Positions 38,401 through 48,421 of a stretch of 64,000 bases of DNA are shown piece by piece. The DNA is from Anisus vortex (lineage: Eukaryota; Mollusca; Gastropoda; Planorbidae): assembly GCA_949126835.1 (NCBI GenBank), contig OX421509.1:8702911-8766910 (forward strand). Direction: 5' to 3'. A program made the translations under genes and the position numbers. Under the pieces are notes generated by a model. The model did not search any database and was not told the origin of the DNA. It saw only the letters and a program-made list of their open reading frames with translations. Every line of letters begins with the position of its first letter. Within the stretch, counting starts at the first letter, position 1.

Positions 38401-41400
38401 CAACATATATATATATAGTCTATAATATGTAAATAGTCCAGTCTTTATGTGGTGGTAATGTTCCATGTGTCAAAATCAGGTCAACAGTTTTAAAATACGC
38501 ATTTCATCCAGTACGACTACTCCAGTGTAAGATCACAGGTATCCAGGTATGCAACCATTTACTTGTACAGAAATAGTTATTTCACCTACAAAGTAAATAC
38601 ATATGAACTTTTTTTTAAATGTACCTAGGTTTTTTCACAAGTTCAAAGAGCTTTTGATATCTATTGCACTTTTGTGCCCTTGTTGTGTCTAGAAATTCAT
38701 TTTAATGATAAAAATGTATGGCAACACAAGTAGACTACAGCTGCAAGGTTCATTGTTAGTGAATATTCACAATCGACGAGTGTAACACCAATAGTCAAAT
38801 CAATCTACTTAGAAACGCTACAGGAGAAAAGGGCAAAAAAGCAAATTAGTGATAATACACAAGACATTAAATTAAATTCTCACTTAGAAATGGAACATAA
38901 AAACAAACAAATACAACGCTCAGATAAACATAATACATAAAAACACTTTTATCAACCCATATTCATATGCAAGAACAAATGCATTTAAGTACCCTTTCTT
39001 CCAGAGTGGCATCCGGGCATTGAATGGGTTATCTGAACAAATCAGGAAAACCAGTAACTTTTATCATTTATAACACTGATCAGAATGCAAGACTAGACTT
39101 TGACTACGGATAAGCATAGGACACAATAATCTTCTGTACAGAAGTATAGTCTGTAACATACAAAATAGATAAGATAAGACTAATAATAATACAAGCAATC
39201 TCAAATGTGAAAAAACAAAAATAAACAATCCAATATATAAACCTATTTAAAAAATACACTCAGGAACCACATGTGGTCTGGTCCTTAATAAGGAATATAG
39301 AAGAGGTGAGCTTCCAGGCTTTTGAAACCAGCAAGAAAAGAAAACAACTGAGACAATATTTCACGGGTTCTCTATGGACGCTGGAGAATCTTCTGAGTTG
39401 GGGGTGGGAAGAAAGAAAGTATATATCCCTTCACGTTTCCCCACTAACACCGGACTTACTAAGTCGGCTTCGCTCATAACAACACATATATAGATACATA
39501 AATGCCATATCATTGCAAATGTTTTGTTTTTACAAAACAAAACAACCCAAAGATTGATTCTTACTTCAAACTCTCCCGCCTATTTCAACACATTATCTTC
39601 AAACTATGGTTGGTCACAACAGGCTGAAGCAAAAGTATGGATCGGAGCAAGCGAAATGTGCCCCTGCGGAACATCTCCCAAAAATGTGGAGCATGTCCTT
39701 CATACCTGCCCTCTATACTATTCTACCCAGTCAGACATTTGGCCCCAGGAGGCTACCTTCACTGACAAACTGTACGGTGAACTAGAGCAACAGACAGCCT
39801 CAGCGCAGTTCATTACAACTATTGGACTTGTTGTCTGAATCCTCTTAATCATAACTTTTGAGAACGAAGAAGAGGAATTGCAAATGTAATCTATTTAATT
39901 ACCATTCACATAAATTAAAAAACATATATCTAGAAAACGATGCTATAAAAAGACTAAAACCTAATTTTTAAAAATATAAACCTAATAAATCTGCGTTATT
40001 TTATTTTTTAAATCCATTCTCATCCTCTTTTTCACTCTCAGGTGAAAAACAAACAGACAAATTTGATACAAAAATTAATTCACTTCTACAACGAAAGAAT
40101 TAGGTTATGGTTTAAGTTTTAAAAGTATAGTAGGCCTAATGACCTATATTTTCTTATCTTTTATTATTAATATATTATGTTTATACGCTCCTTCTCTGAT
40201 TCTCTCTATACAAAGGATTACATTATAGCGTACCCTACTCTTATCAGTGGCTTCAGTACTGTTTAGTCTTGCTTTTGTTAAATGTTAATAATGATGTTAG
40301 AAGGTTGTTGTTTTTTTACTGGCTATTTTGGGCAACCCATTGCAAAGGACTGAATTCAACTCAAGAAAAAAAATATAAGAATATGTCAATGCAAATAAAT
40401 AAGTAGGGTTTTTATCTAAGTCCACTAAGTTTAAACAAAATCTCTTTCTAGTATTATATTAAATTATTGTTTGTATTTCTTATACATTACAGACGCTCCT
40501 TCTATAAAGAAGATTATTGCGTCCTACGCTCATCCGTGGTCCGAGTATTTGTTTGTAAGCATATGCCTAGAATTTACCATGGTCTACATGAGAATTAAAA
40601 GTAGATGTTTATATATAAGCAGGCGCAGGCATATTTATTATAATTTATGTAATAATAATATTACATATTATTTATACTCAATTACTCTGTTCTGCTGACT
40701 CATCCCTTCTGGAGGTGGCCCCCGTTTCTCTGACGACCATTGGCCTGAAAGCCTACTCAATATCTGATGCAAAAGTATGGAATCTACTTCCCATCCAACT
40801 CAGGCGAACAAGTACTATCGTCACTTTAAAAATAACTTGAAAATACATTATTTTATTTTAGTTTCATTAAACCTTTTTTAGATCCCTACTGTTTTATATT
40901 AGGTCGGTCAATGCTACATTTATTTGTTTTATCCTATGTTTGTAAAGTTTAAAAATGATTTTAATTAGCTCTACATCCTTTTCAGCCTAGTGAATTATAT
41001 CTGTGTTACTAGTGTTTGTTGCACAATGTTAAATGGGCTTTAAGCTTAGGGCCTACATGTTTGTTGGCAGCGCTATACACATAGAATTATTATTTATATA
41101 AAGTAAAAACATAAGATATTAGGCATAATCCTACTCTTTAAATACTTATTACTTAGGCTAATATTAGCCTACTATTACCATTAGGCTTTAGGGAATGTCC
41201 TTGTCCATATATAATATTATTATTACTCATTCAACGTTATATTATTTATTTAAAATATATTAAAATATTTTATATTATATTATAATATAAATTATCATGT
41301 AAGTCAATAAGCATAAATCATTAAAAGAATACAAGTTTAAAAGTACAAGAAAAAACAAAAAGGGATTCTAAATCTTATCTAGGCCTTAAAAGTAAAGGCA

Positions 41401-44400
41401 TTGTCGAGGCATCCGGACTAATAGGCTGGGAGATATTGTAATTGCCAGACGACAAGCGCTAGTGATATTTTTCCGGCAGATCTAAGTGATATTTTTCCTG
41501 CAGACCTAAGTCTATTATGTAGGCCCACAAGCTAAATTCCCCGGTGTTGCCCAGGGAAAAAAATTACATGACCATAACCCTTTTTATATAACAAAAAGTT
41601 AAGAATATCCTTGGCTGGGAATCAAACACCTGCATCTCGACCAGCATGCGTCTAAAATATAATTATTAGATAGGCCTAGCTTATTTTACTAACTAAAAAC
41701 ATTTTAGGAAAATTTAAATCCTAAAATTCTTTACAATCTTTAAAAAAAAAATTAATGATGAAACATTTTTAAAAAGTAGAAAAAGAAAAAAAAGAGGTAT
41801 CAGTGAGGAATCGAACCCAGTGCGCCCGCCTGGTAGTCGGATACCCTAACCACATTATCTAAGCAATCTAAGCCAAGAACACAAGATAGGTTTAGGTCTG
41901 CCGGAAAAATATCTCCCAGCCTATTGGCAGTATTGGTTCGGTCGCTGGATGCCTAGACACTTCCAAGTAAAATTTTAAATTGTAAAAGGTAGCTAAATCA
42001 AATGAAACCAAGTTTACGAGTAAAAAATAGTGATTATCTCTTAAGACTCAGATTAGAAACAATTACAAATAAAAATAAATGATATTATCATATGACCCCA
42101 TATAAATTATATTTACTATTTACACAACGACAATTAATTGTCCAATTTTTCCTACAATCAGTAGGCTACTATTACTAATTACTATTTAATTTACTTTACT
42201 GAAGTAAACTGACTAGTTGTTTTTTTTTGTTTGTTGTTGTTTTTTAGCAATTTCGCCTATTTACTTTCATTGTTTAAAGTAGGCTATGCTGAAAGACAGA
42301 ACCTATCATGTTATGTTATGTAATCAAGTCAAATTTCCATTTGTTTGAGTAATCTTATCTTATTGACTTATTACTAAGTTATTACTTATTGTTTCTCTTA
42401 AAACAGTCACTAATGAATCACTAATGGACTAATGAGTAGGCCTACTAATGACACACTATTATTATCTCCAAATAATTTAATAGCCTACTAAAAGTAAAAA
42501 CACAGTTTTTTTGTTTGTTTATTGTTTTTTTAAAGCAATTTAGCCTATTTACTTTCAATGTTTTAAGTATGATGAAACTGAAAAACGGAATCTATCATGA
42601 ATCATGTTAAATGTTATGTCGTTATGTAATCACTGTAACTGTAATCAAGTCAAATTTCCATTTGTTTGAGTAGGCCTAATCTTATCTTATTGTTTCTCTT
42701 AAAACAGTCACTAATGAATCACTAATGACACACTATTATCTCCAAATAATTTCATACTAAAAGTAAAAACACATTTAAGGGGAAAAAGTACAAACCGATT
42801 TTTTGCTAGAAATATGTGTCGAGTTTTCCTTCATTTCGTGTCTATCCACTGCCATTGAACCCATTGCGTGTGTACAACACTGTATATTATGCAGGTTTGG
42901 TTACTATGTAGTCACGAGCAGTCTAAACTTTAGGTTTTATAAGTGACCGGTTACTGCGGCAATATGTAGCCCGAAGAATACTCTCCGCCAGGCCTTATCA
43001 CGAAATAACAGCGCAAATACATTGTAACTTGTATTTAGGGCTAAGCTTGCTATTCTTTGTCGTATTTTTTTCTTCTTTCGATAGAGGCGCGTGATGCAGT
43101 CAGTCATTCATAAAGTATTTTTAAACGTTCATTGCTTAAAAAAAAAAAAGTAGGCTAAACGAAAGAAAACCGAAGTGACGCAACATCTTTCCAAAAATCG
43201 AAAAATAGTAGGCTACTTAGAATTTAGAGCTAGAAATAAATAAGGGAAAATAAAATGAGAACAACAATTTGACAGCACACTTTACATAGCCTACAGTTTA
43301 AGCGTAACAAAAATTATCTTTTTAAAATCCTTTAATTAAACATAAATCAATTAGATCTATATTGCAAAAATAACATAAAAATAAAATCATTTGTAGTCTA
43401 GGCCTGGCCTATGGCTAAAATCGTAATCAGTGGTTCCAAAACTGTTTCCAGTCACGGTAGGCCTACCCCTTTTAAAGTTATGTTTTCCCAACAATATTAG
43501 AAAAACTAAAAATTCGTAAACCTGTGTATCAAGTGTAGGCCTATTAACATTTCCAGTTTTTATTAGCACATTCCACGCAACACCTCTAAAAAAAAAAAAA
43601 CATAATTTATATTAGGGGCCGGCAACTTTTTGATAGCGGCGTGCCAAAGTGGAGTTTCCGATCTCCCATCGAGCGCCTCCCCAGGTGGCGGATAGGGGAA
43701 TGCCCACCAGATATGGTAGGTAGGCCCTACCTGGAAAATCAAATACCCGGGGCGGACCAAAATCGGTACCTGCTGCCTTGCAGAAAGTGGAGGGATCCAC
43801 AAAGACTAGGGAACCTAACCCGATAAAATAGGCAGCCACCCAGAAAGCTGAGAAGGGAACCCTCCCCATATGGTTGTGCGCAGGGCTAACAACCCAGCCA
43901 TGTAAAAAGAAACTTGTTACAAAAACGTCAACAAAGAACCCAAAAGAAAACTCGGAACTTGGAAAAGATGGGTCTCCTAACAGAGATTTTATGAAGTTGG
44001 GTAGCCAAAGCCAACTGGAAACCAACCGACAGACAACCATCCTCTCCACCAGGACCACCACTAGTCTAGGAACATGGAACGTAAGAACCATGTTTGAAAC
44101 AGGAAAAACTGCCCAAGTTGCTGATGAAATGCGAAAATATCAACTAGCTATCTTGGGAATAAGCTAATCTAGATGGACAGGCTTAGGTCAGACTAATCTT
44201 AGCACAGGGGAACTGCTGTTGTATTCAGGTCATGAAGACGAAAATGCAGCTCACAACCAAAGATTGGCACTTATGCTTTCCAGAAATGCCCAGAACGCAA
44301 TTTTGGGATGGGAAGCCCACGGTCCACGTATAATCACCGCAAGATTTAAGACAAAAAAACAGAAAGTCAATATGGACATTCTGCAGGTATATGCTCCTAC

Positions 44401-47400
44401 TAACGATAGTAAAGAAGAAGACAAAAAGTACTTCTACAACAGACTGCGACCCATTGTCCAGAAGTGTCCTAGGAGTAACATGATTATACTAATGGGCGAC
44501 CTAAATGCTAAAATAGGCAGCAACAATAAAGGCTTTGAAGAATGCATGGGAACACAAGGCTTGGGAGAGATGAACGGAAATGGGGAACGATTGGTTGATT
44601 TATGTGCCTTAGATGGCATAGTTATTGGAGGTAGCCTCTTCAAGCACTAAAATAACCATAAGGCGACATGGATTTCACCAGATATGTCAACGGCCAACCA
44701 AATTGACCCTGTTTGTATATGCAAAAAGTTCCGAAGATCTCTCCAAGATGTTAGGGTTAAAAGAGGTGCAGATGTAGCATCAGACCATCACCTATTAATT
44801 GCCAAGATAAAACTTAAACTGAAAAAGAATTGGACAAATGGGGGAAATAAGCGTCAACGTTTTGACTTAAGTCTCCTAAAGGATGTAGCAAAACAAACCG
44901 AGTTTAAAGTGGCACTCACTAACAAGTATAAAGTCCTAGAAGAACTAGAAGATGAGGAGGTTGATGAAAAATGGAACAATGTTAAAGTAATACTCACTTC
45001 TACATGCCAAGAAGTTCTGGGTCCACTGAGAAACCAACATAAGGAATGGATATCGGCAGCTACAATAAAACACATAGAAGAGCGAAAAATAAAGAAGGCA
45101 GCAGTAAACAACAGCCGAACTAGAAATGAAAAAACAAAAGCAGCAGGCGAATATTCAGAGGTAAACAAAAAAAGTGAAGAAAAGCATAAAAGCTGATAAA
45201 ATAAACTATTTTGAGTCACTGGCTGGCGATGCAGAAGATGCAGTGTACCATAACAACACACGAAACCTCTACAACACTATTAAGAAAATAGCAGGAAAAT
45301 TTAACAAGTCAGAGAGGCCAGTGAGAGACAAAGAAGGGAAGTTGATACCAAATGAAGAGGGACAGAGGAAGAGATGGGCAGAACATTTCCAAGAACTGCT
45401 GAATAGACCAGCCCCCCAGTGCACACAGGAAATAAAGCCATCGTAAACGGACCTGCCAATTGACTGTAGCCCACCAAAGAAAGAAGAAGTAAGCCGAGCC
45501 ATAGGAATATAGCAGCTTAAAAAAGGGAAGGCTGCAGGACCAAATGGTATACCTGCAGAAGCACTCACAGCCGACCTTGAAACCAGCACACAAATGCTAT
45601 TAACACTTTTTAAGAAAATATGGGAAGATGAAAGAGTTCCACTGGAATGGAATGAAGGACACCTCATCAAACTCCCCAAAAAGAGTGATCTTAGCTCCTG
45701 CTCTAACTATAGAGGAATAACACTGTTGTCTATCCCTGGCAAAGTCTTTAACAGAGCACTTCTAAACAGGATGAAAGAAGCTGTAGACCCCAAACTCCGT
45801 GATCAACAAGCAGACTTTAGGAAAAATAGATCTTCACAGATCAAATTACTATTCTACGCATTATCCTAGAACAATCACTAGAATGGAACTCCCCTCTCTA
45901 CATAAACTTTATTGACTACGAGAAAGCGTTCGATAGTGTGGACAGATCGACCTTATGGAAACTGCTAAGACACTATAAAGTGCCGCAGAAGGTAGTTAAC
46001 ATTATAAGGTCGTCCTATGAAGGGTTAACTTGTAGAGTAGTACATGGCCAGCAAACTACAGAAGCCTTCCCTGTGCAGGCAGGAGTAAGACAAGGTTGCC
46101 TGCTGTCACCATTCTTGTTCTTATTAGCCATTGATTGGATAATGAAGATGGCCACAGAGACAAAGCGGAATGGAATACAATGAAACCATCAGTAATGAAG
46201 AACTCTGGCAACGAACTGAGTGGCCCGTGGAAGAGGAAATTTTCCAAAAGAAATGGAAATGGATTGGCCAAACCCTCAGAAAACCCGCATACAGCGTCAC
46301 TCGACAAGCGCTCACTTGGAATCTCCAAGGCAAAAGGAAAAGAGGTCGGCCGAGAAACACCTGGAGGCGTGAAATAGAAACCGATATAAAAAACCTAGAG
46401 CTAAACTGGGGTCAGATAGAGAAATCGGCCCAGGATCGGGATGCATGGAGGACTCTTGTTGGCGGCCTATGTCCCAGGTGGGGCGAAAGGCATAAGTAAG
46501 TAAGTGCCAAAGTAGAATTTCTAACTCACTAACAGCCTCTAACTTCAACAGCCAAATAGTCAACCTCTGCCATATTTATTATTTTTAAACAATAATCATT
46601 AAATGTATATAGCATGATCAAAAAGAAATGGCGCTTTAGTAAGAAACCATACAAAAGTCAATGTGTGTATTCAAGAGTTAGGCGACTTCCTTGTGGGCTT
46701 AAAAAAGTATTATTGTATGAGAAAATCTGTTTACAAGTGTAAGTTGAGCCAATAGATGAAAGTAAAACAACTGCAACATCTTTAAAACAAATGAACGGTT
46801 TAAGTATAGCTGACGACCTTCCTATGCAGCTTTCTTCCAGATTGTTTCGCAATTCGGCAACTTTAGATTTTCTGTAATTTGGACGCTTTAAATTCAATTT
46901 GATGCATTTCAAAATAGACTTCTGCCAGAAAAACTCCAATTTGACTGCTTCAATGTACTTCTTAAGTTCATCTGAATGATGTAGGCCTACTTACGTCAAT
47001 GTTTTAGAGTTAATATCAAAGATAAATATGTCCAGTTTCAAGGCAAATTATTTCCAGTAACAAAAGAGTTTAAGAATGGTTTGATCCTGTCCTTATAAAC
47101 TCAAGTTCAAGTTTAAATGAGTCTGTCAAAAAACATCAGTTTCATCAGGCATTCTTCATCATTCAATTCCAAAAAATGTTGTTTCATCACGAAACATTTT
47201 AACTGCTTCCAGACACAAAACGAATCTACTGAATACTTAACCTTGACTAAGCCAGCGAACACTGCTGTGCAACAGCAGATCTCCATATACCTTATTCACT
47301 TTGTAACAAATAATTTATTGAAATCAGTGTTCTGATTTTTTAGATACACTGCGGATGCAATCAGAATGTCCTCTGATTTGGTTGTTTCATAAAGAGCTAA

Positions 47401-48389
47401 CAAGCAACACAACTCTTCATAATAACTTTTTTTTTCAAAATATAGTACGACGATAGCTAGACTAGACGTGCCAATTAATTTACGTCAATGCTTTCATGAA
47501 GAGCCACACTAAATACAGCATATTGTTTAATCGTGTCGTTTATTGTTAAATCTTCAGCTAAATCAGTTATATGCCTTCCAATTTAATCGTGCAGATGCTG
47601 GTATTTCTCGAATTCTAGAGTAAATAGTTTCTTTCTTTGGTAAATCACTGAAAAGAATTTCAGCACTACTTATAAATGTTTCTTTGATAAAATCTTTGTA
47701 AGCTTATGTTAAAAGCTTACCTTACCTTTTAACGCCGCACACTGAGCAATTTTGTAATTACATTCCGTAAGCCTTATTCTTCATTCCGGCAGATAAACGC
47801 AAAATACTTGTTTGCTTATTTTATCCCGGAGGAGTTTGATGGCTTCAATATTTCTTCGGGAGTTTTACATTTTGATTTGTTTGGTGTCCAAAGGTCTTTG
47901 TACACTGGAGTCGGAGTACGACACACAAGACTTTCACAACAGAAAGAACATACAGCTCGATCCTTTTGTTGGATGAATCCATAATCTATTCTTTTGTACA
48001 AGTTTCTTGAGACAGACATTGATCAAGTTTTTTGTCATAATCGGCCATTTTATAGGCACTGTTTAACTTATACCTTGGCATATCGCCGCATAATATCACA
48101 ATTTGAATAATTGTAAAAGTTGTCTATATATATAAGCCTACAGATATGATGAAATTATGATTTCAAGGCTATCATCTTGTTAAGATTAAACTTAAATATC
48201 AAATCGGAAATACTTGATTAAATTAAATTAATTTTTTGTGTGTGTGGGGAAGGGGGAGGAGTTAATTACCGTAGCACACTATTTTTTTTACTACATTCAA
48301 TTGAAGGAAATACTTTAAAATATCATTATAGGAATCACCCAAAATATTTCAGTTAATGGTTTACAGAAACTAATTATTTGTATTTGATG

Positions 48390-48421
<32 letters not shown>

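Noticed and set aside
46056..46377. Several overlapping frames opposite the LINE
   Set aside because: They are antisense shadows of the RT and C-terminal coding strand.
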